33,743 nucleotides of DNA from Alphaproteobacteria bacterium. Lineage in GTDB: Bacteria > Pseudomonadota > Alphaproteobacteria > SHWA01. A program made the translations under genes and the position numbers. The number at the start of each line of letters is the position of its first letter. The stretch's first letter is position 1. Positions 18,176 to 26,980 of the stretch are shown piece after piece. The notes under the pieces are model-generated. The model made no database searches. It worked only from the letters and a program-made list of their open reading frames with translations, and was not told the origin of the DNA. The DNA is taken from positions 1 to 33,743 of the forward strand of contig SHWA01000012.1 in assembly GCA_009693995.1 (NCBI GenBank). The letters are read 5' to 3'.

Positions 18176-19300
18176 TCAGGCGCCCGGCCGGCGCAGCCCC
18201 GCGCGCTCGAGAACGGGCAGGACCCGGGCGATGAAGAACGGCAGCTCGGCGAGGTAGTCGAGAAAGCTGACCGTGACCCCGGTCAGGCCGCCCTGGTGCA
18301 AGGCGATGATCTCGGCCGCCACGTCCTCGGGTGTTCCCACCATGGGAAAGGCCCCAGGGTAAGAGCCGGCGTAGGTGCCGCCGCGCGCGCGGTTGAAGCG
18401 CGTGGCGAGGGGCCGGTAGACCTCGTTGGGGTTGACCTCCTTCTGGCGCCGGTAATAGGCGAGGGAGGCGTGATCCGCCTTCTCCTCGGCGAAGTAGTGG
18501 TAGAAGTCTTCGGCTTCCTGCCGGGTCTCGCGGCAGACCACATGGGCGAAGCTGAGCACGCCCATGGTGCGGCCATGGGCGGCCGCGCGCTCGCGCACGC
18601 TGGCGAGCAATCCCTGGCTCTGCTTCAGTTCGGTCATGCTGGTGAACAGGTGGTCGGCGGCCTTGGCGGCGAAATCCCGCCCGGCCGGCGAATAGGCCGC
18701 CGACATGGTGACCGGGCGCGGCCGCTGCAGCGACAGGGGCTTGGTGCTGAGGCCTTTCAGGTCATAGAAGCGCCCCTGGAAATCGAACGGCGGCCCTCCG
18801 GCCAAGAGGCCGGCGACGATCTGGTACCACTCCAGCCCGCGCTGGTAGCGCTCGGCATGCTCGACCTCGAGGCCGAACATGTCGAATTCCTGCTGGTTCC
18901 AGCCGCAGACGATGTTGAGGCCGGCGCGGCCATGGCTGATGTGGTCGATGGTGGCGAGCGCCTTGGCCGCGTAAACCGGGTGCAGCATGGGGACGTGCAC
19001 GGTGACGAAGACCGCGATGCGGGTCGTGAGGGCTGCGATCGCCGCGGAGTGGGTGAAGGTCTCGAAGCTCCACCCCAGATTGTCGGCTTCCCCGCCGAAG
19101 CCGAGCCAGCGCGCCACGGGGAGGATGAAATCGATGCCGGCGGCATCGGCCATGCGACACATGGCGGCGAGGTCGTCCCACCCTGCCTTCCAGCGCTCGG
19201 GAGCGGTCGAGATGGTCAGGCCGCCGTCGCAATTGGCGCAGAAGATGCCGAGCTTGAAGGGGTGGGGTCCGTGCAGCGGATGGGGCAGGGGTGTCGTCAT
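18176..19300 (-). CDS. LLM class flavin-dependent oxidoreductase (SsuD/SfnG/RutA-type monooxygenase)
   Basis: FKLGIFCANCDGGLTIS, ILPVARWLGFGG, HISHGRAGLNIVCGWNQQEFDMFGL, AERYQRGLEWYQIVAGLL. Confidence 0.92.
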   Translation of the reverse strand: MTTPLPHPLHGPHPFKLGIFCANCDGGLTISTAPERWKAGWDDLAAMCRMADAAGIDFILPVARWLGFGGEADNLGWSFETFTHSAAIAALTTRIAVFVTVHVPMLHPVYAAKALATIDHISHGRAGLNIVCGWNQQEFDMFGLEVEHAERYQRGLEWYQIVAGLLAGGPPFDFQGRFYDLKGLSTKPLSLQRPRPVTMSAAYSPAGRDFAAKAADHLFTSMTELKQSQGLLASVRERAAAHGRTMGVLSFAHVVCRETRQEAEDFYHYFAEEKADHASLAYYRRQKEVNPNEVYRPLATRFNRARGGTYAGSYPGAFPMVGTPEDVAAEIIALHQGGLTGVTVSFLDYLAELPFFIARVLPVLERAGLRRPGA

Positions 19301-19325
19301 GGTGGCGGGCGCAGGTGTGGACCCT

Positions 19326-20783
19326 TCACGCCACGTAGGTCAGGCGGGTGTCGTCCTTGCGCACTTGCAGATAAGCCACGTCGGGGCGGGCGGTCAGTTC
19401 CTTCAGAAGCGTCGCGACCGGCGTGCGCGGGGTCGGGTAGGAGATCTTGTCCTGCCGCATCTTGCGCCAGTCAGTCAGTAGTTTCTCCTTGTAGTGCATG
19501 GCGAGGAACAGGTCCTCGTCGCTCGCGCCCGGGCCGACCAGCTTGCGGAACCCTGGCATCATCGGCTCGAGCAGCGATCCGGGCCGGACCGTGATCGGCG
19601 CCTCGCCGTCGGAAACGCGGTCGAGCACGTTCGCATCGATCGGTGCAGCGGGCTTTCCATACCAGCCCAGGCAGTAGCGCTTGATCTCGGTCACCACCAC
19701 CCGGTAGCGCTGGCCGTGCATGATGTTGAACAGCGCCTGGACGCCGACGAACTGCGACATCGGGCTGACCATGATCGGGTAGCCGAGTTCCTCGCGCAGG
19801 CGGACGATCTCCTCCAGCAGCGCCGGCATGCGGTCGGACTGGCCGAGGTCGTGCATCTGCCGGGCCAGGTTGGAGATCATCCCGCCGGGCAACTGGTGGC
19901 GGTAGAGACCGGGGTCGTAGGCCATGGGTTGGCCGAGCGGCTTGCCATGGCGGATCGCCTGGGTGCGGAAATGGTCGGCCTGGGCCTTCATCTTGGTGTC
20001 GTCGAGCGGCACCTCGAACCTCATCAGGCGCGCCTCGCGGGCGATCAGCTCGGTGGCCGGCTGCGAGGTGCCGTTGGCGAGCGGCGAGATCGCCGAGTGC
20101 ACGACGTCGACGCCGAGCGGCAAGGCCTCGAGCGTGACCAGCGGTCCCAGGCCCGAAGTGCAGTGGGTGTGGAAATGCAGCATCAACTGGTCACCGATCG
20201 CAGCCCGCAGCTTCGGCACCAGCACGCGCACCCGGTCGACATTGAGCAGCGCGCCCGAGTCCTTGAGCTGCACGCCGTGCACGCCGAGGGCGACCAGCTC
20301 CTTGGCCTTGCGCACGAAATACGTGTCATCGTGCACCGGGCTCAAGGTGAACACGATCGAGCCGACCGAATGCAGCCCGGCATCCAAGGTCGCCTTGATG
20401 GAGGGCGCCATGTTGGCGGTGTCGTTCAACGCGTCGAACGTGTTGATGACGTTGAGGCCGTGCCGGTTCATCAGCGCGGCGGCGAAGGGAAACACGTCGT
20501 CCGCGAACAGATCCCACCCGAGCAGATTGAGACTGCGGAAATAGACGCTCTTCCGCTGCCGCGGCGTCGCCGCGTGGATCATGTCGAGCCGATCCCACGG
20601 GTTCTCGGCCAGGTAGTAGATGCAGGAATCGAACACCGCGCTGCCGGCGGTGCACAGGTTCCAATAGCCGACCTCGCCCATGGTGCCGACGATCGGCTCC
20701 ATCATCGCGCTGGTCATGCGGGTCGCCCACAGACTCTGGTGGGCGTCGCGGAGCGTGGTATCCCAGAATTCCAGGCGCTTCAT
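19326..20783 (-). CDS. Pyruvate/oxaloacetate carboxyltransferase subunit (PycB/OadA-type, no biotin domain)
   Basis: Start MKRLEFWDTTLRDAHQSLWATRM; metal/active-site motifs HGVQLKDSGALLNVDRV and LHFHTHCTSGLG; NTFDALNDTANM. Confidence 0.92.
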   Translation of the reverse strand: MKRLEFWDTTLRDAHQSLWATRMTSAMMEPIVGTMGEVGYWNLCTAGSAVFDSCIYYLAENPWDRLDMIHAATPRQRKSVYFRSLNLLGWDLFADDVFPFAAALMNRHGLNVINTFDALNDTANMAPSIKATLDAGLHSVGSIVFTLSPVHDDTYFVRKAKELVALGVHGVQLKDSGALLNVDRVRVLVPKLRAAIGDQLMLHFHTHCTSGLGPLVTLEALPLGVDVVHSAISPLANGTSQPATELIAREARLMRFEVPLDDTKMKAQADHFRTQAIRHGKPLGQPMAYDPGLYRHQLPGGMISNLARQMHDLGQSDRMPALLEEIVRLREELGYPIMVSPMSQFVGVQALFNIMHGQRYRVVVTEIKRYCLGWYGKPAAPIDANVLDRVSDGEAPITVRPGSLLEPMMPGFRKLVGPGASDEDLFLAMHYKEKLLTDWRKMRQDKISYPTPRTPVATLLKELTARPDVAYLQVRKDDTRLTYVA

Positions 20784-20803
20784 GGCGGTCCTCGCTCGGG
20801 CCT

Positions 20804-21262
20804 TCAGGCGGGTTCGATCCAGAGCAGCGGTTGCCCGGACTCGACCGCTTCGGCGTTGGCGACCTCGATTCGGGTGACGACGCCGGCGCAAGGAGCCTTG
20901 ATGGCGTTCATCACCTTCATGACGTCGAGGATGCAGACGGTGTCACGGTCGGTGACCCGGCTGCCGACCTCGACGAAGGGCGGGGCGCCCGGCGCGGGTG
21001 CACGGTAGAACGTGCCGGAGAGGGGCGATTGCAGCGCGACGGCTGTGGTGGCGGGCGCCTTCGCTGCCGGCTTCCGGGCTGGCGTCGGCGGCGGCGCGGC
21101 GGCCAGCGGCGGCAACGATGGCGGCTCAGCGACGGGCGCTTCGCCCGCCCCCCGCTTGCGCAGGATCAACGACATGCCGCCGACCTCGAGGTGCACTTCG
21201 CGCAGCGAGGCCTGGTCGACGATGCGAAGGATTTCCTGGACGTCCTCGTGCTTCAGGGTCAT
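20804..21262 (-). CDS. AccB-type biotin carboxyl carrier protein
   Basis: N-terminal MTLKHEDVQEILRIVDQASLREVHLEVGGMSLILRKRG, Ala/Pro-rich linker, biotinyl domain SPLSGTFYRAPAPGAPPFVEVG...ILDVMKVMNAIKAP. Confidence 0.92.
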   Translation of the reverse strand: MTLKHEDVQEILRIVDQASLREVHLEVGGMSLILRKRGAGEAPVAEPPSLPPLAAAPPPTPARKPAAKAPATTAVALQSPLSGTFYRAPAPGAPPFVEVGSRVTDRDTVCILDVMKVMNAIKAPCAGVVTRIEVANAEAVESGQPLLWIEPA

Positions 21263-21763
21263 GGCGTCTCAAGGTGGTGGGTCGCGACGGAGCGCATTCA
21301 ATCATGGCCCCGCCGTTGCGACCAGGGGCTCGCGCGGGTGCGCGGCGCGTGACGATGGCCGCGCTCTGGCGCAGGTTGTCGGCCCACGGCGGCACGCCGC
21401 CGAAGCCGCCAGTCAGTCGAGTCGTGCGCGCGGCCTGGAAGCTGGACGTCGCCGCCACGAAAGTCGGTGTCGGGCAGAAGACTTGAAAGTGCGTTTTCCG
21501 CGGCTTTTTCGGGCGGGTCGGCAGCACGAGTGCGCGGCGACACAAAGCCGTTGACAGGTCATTTCAATGATGTGAACTAGCGCCACTGGTCGTTCGCGCA
21601 TACCGCATGAAGCCTTCGGGCTGACCAGCCCGGGCCCGCTACCCAGCGCCGATCCGCAGAGCGACCGTCGGTCGCGCCATGGTGGCGCCGATCGCAGGCA
21701 TCAACCCGGCGCTGTTAGGGACGGCGCGCCCGTCCACGGCAGCCTCAATGCGGTAAGCTTCAC

Positions 21764-23725
21764 ATGAAGCGTCTTCCGATCGGGAAGCGGCAGAGGGGTC
21801 AGACCTCTCACACCAGCCTGGGTCCCATCGCCGATCTGGAAAGTCATCTGCCAGAGGAGTGGTGGAACAATCTGTTCGATTCCCTCTACCTGATGACCGA
21901 CGGCGACGTGGTCGAGAACGACATCAACACCCGGCGCGAGATCGACGCGGTGATCGCAGCGACCGGGATGACGCCCCAGGACCGGATCGTCGATTTGTGC
22001 TGCGGCCAGGGACGCCACTCGATGGAGTTGGCGCAGCGCGGCTTCCGCTTCGTGTCCGGCATCGACCGGTCGCGCTACCTGGTCCGCCTGGCCCGGCGCC
22101 GGGCGCAGGACCGCAAGATCCAAGCGGTGTTCCGCGAGGCCGACGCCCGCACCTTCCGCGTGCCCGAGGGTAGCCAGGACTATGTCCTGCTTATGGGCAA
22201 CTCGTTCGGCTATTTCGCCAGCGAGGAAGACGATCTCAAGGTGCTCTCCAGCGTGGTCCGCGCCCTCCGTTCGGGCGGCACGGTGGTCCTCGACATCACC
22301 GACGGCGAGTGGATCCGCCAGCACTTCGACGCCCGCTCCTGGGAGTGGATCGACCAGCACCATTTCGTCTGTCGCGAGCGCTCGCTCTCCAGCGACGGCG
22401 ACCGGCTGATCAGCCGCGAGGTGATCGTCCACGACGACAACGGCGTCATCGCCGACCAGTTCTACGCCGAGCGGCTCTACTCCTTCCAGCGCATCCGCGC
22501 GCTCCTCGAACGGGCCGGGTTTCGCAACGTGCGCCAGCACGGCTCGGTGCAGACCCATTCCGACCGTGGCCAGGATCTCGGCATGATGAGCCACCGCATG
22601 CTGATCAGCGCGATAGCGCCCCGGCGCGAAACCGTGATCCCCAAGAGCGGGAAGCGGCGCGCGCTCGAAGTCGCGGTCGCCATGGGCGACCCGAGCCTCC
22701 CCGATGCGGTGAAGCGGGGCGGGGTGTTCAACCCCGAGGACCACGAGGCGGTCACGCGCCTGAAAGACGCGCTCTCCGAGGTCCAGGCCTACCGCTTCCG
22801 CTACCTCAACAACCACGCCTCGCTCGAGCGCGATCTCACCGAAGGCAAGACGGACCTGGTCCTCAATCTGTGCGACGAGGGCTGGAACAACGACGCCTTC
22901 AAGGAGCTGCACGTCCCGGCGCTCCTGGAGATGCTGGACATGCCGTATACCGGCTCGGGTCCCGCCTGCCTCGCCATCTGTTACGACAAGGCCATGGTGC
23001 GGGCGATTGCGACCTCGCTCGACGTGCCGGTGCCGCTCGAGACCTATGTGCGCGCGACCGACCAGTCGGCGACCTTGCCGTCGATCTTCCCGGCGATCCT
23101 AAAACCGAACTTCGGTGATTCCAGCGTCGGCATCACCAAGGATGCCGTGGTGACGGACCAGTCGGCCCTACTCGACTACCTGGAGCGGCTGCGCGACCAG
23201 TTTCAGGGTCAGCCGATATTGGTGCAGGAGTTCCTGCAGGGCGACGAGTTCAGCGTGTGCCTGGTAGGCAACCCGGCCCAGGGGCTGCGCGCCCTGCCGA
23301 TCCTGCAGGTGGACTACAGCGGCCTCGATCCGGGGCTGCCGCGCATTCTTGGCTACGAATCGAAGTGGGAGCCCGAGAGCCCCTATTGGAACCAGATCCG
23401 CTACCGCGAAACCAACCTGAGCGAGGAGCAGCAGGCGGAACTGGTTGGCTACGCCATCCGCCTGTTCGACCGCCTGTGCTGCCGCGACTACGCGCGCTTC
23501 GACTTCCGCGCCAATGCGGACGGCGAGATCAAGCTGCTCGAGGCGAACCCGAACCCGGGGTGGGTGTGGGACGGCAAGATGAACCTCATGGCGGGCTTCG
23601 CCGGCATGCGGTACTCGGATCTGTTGACCCTGATGCTGAACTCGGCACGCGAGCGCATCGTCGGTGCCGAGACCACCGGCACGGCCTCGGCCGAGCGCGT
23701 AGCGGAGCTGGCGACCTCGCCCTGA
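21764..23725 (+). CDS. Fusion of class I SAM-dependent methyltransferase and D-Ala-D-Ala ligase-like ATP-grasp enzyme
   Basis: N-terminal RIVDLCCGQGRHSMELAQRGFRFVSGIDRSRYLV (SAM motif I) to about residue 290. C-terminal MPYTGSGPACLAICYDKAMVRAIATSLDVPVP, ILKPNFGDSSVGITKD, ILVQEFLQGDEFSV, FDFRANADGEIKLLEANPNPGW. Confidence 0.9.
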   Translation: MKRLPIGKRQRGQTSHTSLGPIADLESHLPEEWWNNLFDSLYLMTDGDVVENDINTRREIDAVIAATGMTPQDRIVDLCCGQGRHSMELAQRGFRFVSGIDRSRYLVRLARRRAQDRKIQAVFREADARTFRVPEGSQDYVLLMGNSFGYFASEEDDLKVLSSVVRALRSGGTVVLDITDGEWIRQHFDARSWEWIDQHHFVCRERSLSSDGDRLISREVIVHDDNGVIADQFYAERLYSFQRIRALLERAGFRNVRQHGSVQTHSDRGQDLGMMSHRMLISAIAPRRETVIPKSGKRRALEVAVAMGDPSLPDAVKRGGVFNPEDHEAVTRLKDALSEVQAYRFRYLNNHASLERDLTEGKTDLVLNLCDEGWNNDAFKELHVPALLEMLDMPYTGSGPACLAICYDKAMVRAIATSLDVPVPLETYVRATDQSATLPSIFPAILKPNFGDSSVGITKDAVVTDQSALLDYLERLRDQFQGQPILVQEFLQGDEFSVCLVGNPAQGLRALPILQVDYSGLDPGLPRILGYESKWEPESPYWNQIRYRETNLSEEQQAELVGYAIRLFDRLCCRDYARFDFRANADGEIKLLEANPNPGWVWDGKMNLMAGFAGMRYSDLLTLMLNSARERIVGAETTGTASAERVAELATSP

Positions 23726-23736
23726 AGGCGAGACCG

Positions 23737-24045
23737 TCAGTTGCTGGTGAAGCGGTCCCAGAACCACCAGGTGCGGCTCGTCACCCAGCCGTCCACGTCG
23801 GCACGGAACGACTTGAAGTGGGGCGTCTGCTGGTGCGCCTCGAAGGCGTCCTCGTTGGTGTAAACCTCGTACTGCATGAAGTCGGTGGGCCGGGCGTTGT
23901 CCTGATGGGATTCGAACACCAGGCAGCCGGGCTCGGTCCGGCTGTTGATGGCATGCTGTGCCATGCGCGCGCGGAACGGCTCCACCGCTTCCGGCCTTAC
24001 CACCAGCAGCGAGGTATGCACGAAGGGGTGGGGTGGGCTTGCCAT
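23737..24045 (-). CDS. Antibiotic biosynthesis monooxygenase (ABM)-fold putative quinol monooxygenase
   Basis: MASPPHPFVHTSLLVVRPEAVEPFRARMAQHAINSRTEPGCLVFESHQDNARPTDFMQYEVYTNEDAFEAHQQTPHFKSF, the classic ABM pattern. Start chosen at 24045. Confidence 0.85.
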   Translation of the reverse strand: MASPPHPFVHTSLLVVRPEAVEPFRARMAQHAINSRTEPGCLVFESHQDNARPTDFMQYEVYTNEDAFEAHQQTPHFKSFRADVDGWVTSRTWWFWDRFTSN

Positions 24046-24049
24046 GCCG

Positions 24050-24859
24050 TCACCAGCCCATGGCGTGCAGCTTCTTGATGCTGTCGGCGATGTCGTGATC
24101 GGCGTTGGTCGAGATAATCTCGGCGACGATCGGCACCTTCGCGCCGATGGCGCGCAGCGTTTCGCCGATCGCGGCGAAGGGTACGGTGCCGAGGCCGACG
24201 GGGTCATGCTTCCACACCTGGGTAGTGGTGTCGGAGAGGTGCACCAGGGACAGGCGGGACGCGGCGGCGCGGATCGCGGCGCAGGGGTCTTCCTTGATGT
24301 AGACGCCGTTGGCCACGTCATAGACGATCTTCAGCCGGTCGCTGCCGACGCGCTCGATCGCGCGCATCATCTGGTCCACCCGCGGCAGGAAGGTAGAGGG
24401 GATGTTCTCGAACAGGAGGTCGAGCCTGCTCTTCTCGGCCTCCTTGAGCAACGGCTCGAGCCCTTGCTGCATCCAGGACATCATCTGCTCGAACGGGGCC
24501 GGCAGCAGGTTGCGTGGCAGCCCGGGCGCGATCACGATGCCCTGCGCGCCGAGATCGGCGCCGAGCCGCATCACCTGCAGCAGATAGTCGACGCTGAAGC
24601 GGCGCATGTCCGGCGACGGGCTGGTCAGGTTGTTGTCGGCCGCACCGGCGTTCAGCGACACCACGTCGAGCTTGCGCGCGGCCATCATCGCCCCGATGTC
24701 CTTGCGCAGGGCCGGGGTCGCCGCGGACGGGAACAGGTGCGGGCCGCACATCATCAGCTCGAACGATCGGTAGCCCTGGTCGGCCAGGTGCGCGACGCAG
24801 TCCTTCGCGGTCATGGTCCAAATGTAGGAGAAAGTATTGATGGTGAAGGTGGTGGCCAT
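24050..24859 (-). CDS. Sugar phosphate isomerase/epimerase (xylose isomerase-like TIM barrel)
   Basis: Start MATTFTINTFSYIWTMTAKDCVAHLADQGYRSFELMM; VVSLNAG, LLFENIPSTFLPRVDQM, IVYDVANGVYIKEDPCAAIR, LVHLSDTT. Confidence 0.88.
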   Translation of the reverse strand: MATTFTINTFSYIWTMTAKDCVAHLADQGYRSFELMMCGPHLFPSAATPALRKDIGAMMAARKLDVVSLNAGAADNNLTSPSPDMRRFSVDYLLQVMRLGADLGAQGIVIAPGLPRNLLPAPFEQMMSWMQQGLEPLLKEAEKSRLDLLFENIPSTFLPRVDQMMRAIERVGSDRLKIVYDVANGVYIKEDPCAAIRAAASRLSLVHLSDTTTQVWKHDPVGLGTVPFAAIGETLRAIGAKVPIVAEIISTNADHDIADSIKKLHAMGW

Positions 24860-25078
24860 GGGCTTCCGTCCCCTCGCGATTTCCTGACGCTCTGCCGGCG
24901 ACGGTAAGCGGGCCACGGCGGGGTTGCAATGCCCCTGGCCGTGCGATTGCTGCATTGGTCGGCCCGCGCGTACACTTCGGCCGAACACGGTTGGGCGGGG
25001 GCTTGCCGACTACGTTCGGGAGTGGCGAAAACCCCACGGGCGTTCCTGACCAAGCGCCGAGCAATGGAGGAGCAGACC

Positions 25079-25693
25079 ATGAAGATCATGTACGTCCCCG
25101 CCTCGCCGTATGTGCGCAAGGCGCTGGTCACGGTGATCGAGAAGGGCCTCGCCGACAAGGTCGAGAAGGTGCGCGACAATCCGTTCGAGGAAACCACGAA
25201 GATCCCGGACTTCAATCCCGCCGGCAAGGTCCCCACCTTGATCCGTGACGATGGCGGCGTGCTGTTCGACTCACCTGTCATCTGCGAGTACCTGGATTCG
25301 GTCGGCACCGGCCCCAAGCTTTTTCCAAGTGGCGGCGAGGCGCGTTGGACGGCGCTCCGACGGCAGGCGCTCGGGGATGCGGCGCTCGACGCTATCGTCG
25401 TAATCATCAACGAGATGCATCGCCGCCCCGCCGACAAACAACATCCCCCCGTGGTGGAGCGGCAGGCCCGCGTCCTGACCCGGTGCTTCGACATGATGGA
25501 GCGCGATGCGGCCGCGCTCGGCAACGACATCACGGTCGGCCACATCGCCTATGGCATCGCCCTCGGCCATCTGGACTTCCGCGAGGAGATGGTGGGCGGG
25601 ATCGAGTGGCGCACGGGGCGGCCCAAGCTCGCCGCCTGGTTCGCGACCTTCAACCAGCGCCCGTCGATGCAGGCGACCATTCCCCACATCTGA
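25079..25693 (+). CDS. Glutathione S-transferase family protein
   Basis: MKIMYVPASPYVRKALVTVIEKGLADKVEKV, NPAGKVPTLIRDDGGVLFDSPVICEYLDSV (GST-N fold); GGAGGAG SD-like sequence upstream. Confidence 0.93.
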   Translation: MKIMYVPASPYVRKALVTVIEKGLADKVEKVRDNPFEETTKIPDFNPAGKVPTLIRDDGGVLFDSPVICEYLDSVGTGPKLFPSGGEARWTALRRQALGDAALDAIVVIINEMHRRPADKQHPPVVERQARVLTRCFDMMERDAAALGNDITVGHIAYGIALGHLDFREEMVGGIEWRTGRPKLAAWFATFNQRPSMQATIPHI

Positions 25694-25800
25694 CCGTCGG
25701 TTCGATGACGCGAAGCGCGTGCTCGCCGGTGCTGGCGGCGATCTGAGCAAACCGCTACCAGATGGCTCGCGACTTGCCGTAGGCTTTCCGCGGCTGGCGA

Positions 25801-26922
25801 ATGGCTCGAACCACCAGCCTGGCCCCTGTCGGAGCGGTCATCATGGCGAAATCCCAGCGGACCCTCGCCCGCGTCGATACCTTTTGCAGGGCGCACGATA
25901 TTCGCGTTCCGATTCTGCTGGCTCCGATGGCGGGGGCGTGTCCGCCATCGCTGTCGATAGCTGTGGCAAGCGCAGGCGGGCTCGGTGCGTGTGGCGCGCT
26001 GCTGATGCAGCCAGCGGCCATCAAGTCGTGGGCAGCCGATATGCGGGCTGGCAGCAACGGGGCGTTCCAGATCAACCTTTGGATCCCCGATCCGCCGCCG
26101 ATCCGGGATGCAGCCGCAGAGGATGCGGTCCGCGCCTTCCTGCGTTCTTGGGGACCGGAAGTGGCGCGCGAGGCTGGCAACGCGATGCCGCCCGACTTCG
26201 CGGCGCAGTCTGAGGCCATGCTCGAGGTCGGCCCGGCCGTCATCTCGTCGATCATGGGGCTCTATCCACCCGAGTTCGTCGCCCGCATGAAGGCGCGCGG
26301 GATCAAGTGGTTTGCGACCACGACCACGGTGACCGAAGCCAGAGCCGCCGAAGCCGCAGGCGCGGATGCGATCGTCGCGCAGGGCATGGAAGCTGGCGGG
26401 CATCGTGGCACCTTCGCCGCAGCAGAAGCCGGAGTCAGCATGATCGGCTTGTTCTCGCTGTTGCCGGCCGTCGTCGACGCCGTGAAGGTTCCGATAATCG
26501 CAGCCGGCGGCATCGCCGATGCGCGCGGCGTTGCCGCGGCCTTGATTCTCGGCGCCTCGGCGGTGCAGATCGGTACTGGTTTCCTGCGCACCCCCGAGGC
26601 CAAACTGCCTTCGGCGTGGGCCGACGCCCTCGGCCGGACGTTGCCGGAACAGACGCTGCTCACGCGCGCATTCTCCGGTCGCTTGGGGCGCAGTATCGCA
26701 ACTGCTTACGCGCAGGCCGCGGCTTCCGCGAGCACGCCGTCACCGGCCCAATATCCCGTCCAGCGCGGCTTGACACAGGCCATGCGCGACGCCGCCGTGA
26801 AGAACAATGACATCGATCGGATGCAGGCCTGGGCTGGTCAATCGGCGGCTTTGGCACGCCCGCACGAGGCCGGTGACATCGTCCGCGAGTTGTGGCAAGG
26901 CGCTCGGGCTCTGATCGAGTAG
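25801..26922 (+). CDS. Nitronate monooxygenase (2-nitropropane dioxygenase family)
   Basis: ILLAPMAGACPPSLSIAVASAGGLGACGALL, ATTTTVTEARAAEAAGADAIVAQGMEAGGHRGTF, PIIAAGGIADARGVAAALILGASAVQIGTGFLRTPEA. Start may instead be MAKSQRT at 25843. Confidence 0.92.
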   Translation: MARTTSLAPVGAVIMAKSQRTLARVDTFCRAHDIRVPILLAPMAGACPPSLSIAVASAGGLGACGALLMQPAAIKSWAADMRAGSNGAFQINLWIPDPPPIRDAAAEDAVRAFLRSWGPEVAREAGNAMPPDFAAQSEAMLEVGPAVISSIMGLYPPEFVARMKARGIKWFATTTTVTEARAAEAAGADAIVAQGMEAGGHRGTFAAAEAGVSMIGLFSLLPAVVDAVKVPIIAAGGIADARGVAAALILGASAVQIGTGFLRTPEAKLPSAWADALGRTLPEQTLLTRAFSGRLGRSIATAYAQAAASASTPSPAQYPVQRGLTQAMRDAAVKNNDIDRMQAWAGQSAALARPHEAGDIVRELWQGARALIE

Positions 26923-26980
26923 CCCCTCCGCTATGATGCTGGCGTACCGGTGGGCCGCGTTATCACGGAGCGTCGACTAG

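Noticed and set aside
21551-21580. TTGACA box upstream of the MTase-ATP-grasp gene as promoter
   Set aside because: A good -35 match, but with 17-18 bp spacing the -10 (GAACTA/AACTAG) is very poor; not enough to annotate.
23737-24321. 194-aa version of the ABM protein
   Set aside because: The upstream extension overlaps the sugar isomerase gene and is low-complexity; the ABM homology starts at the Met at 24045.
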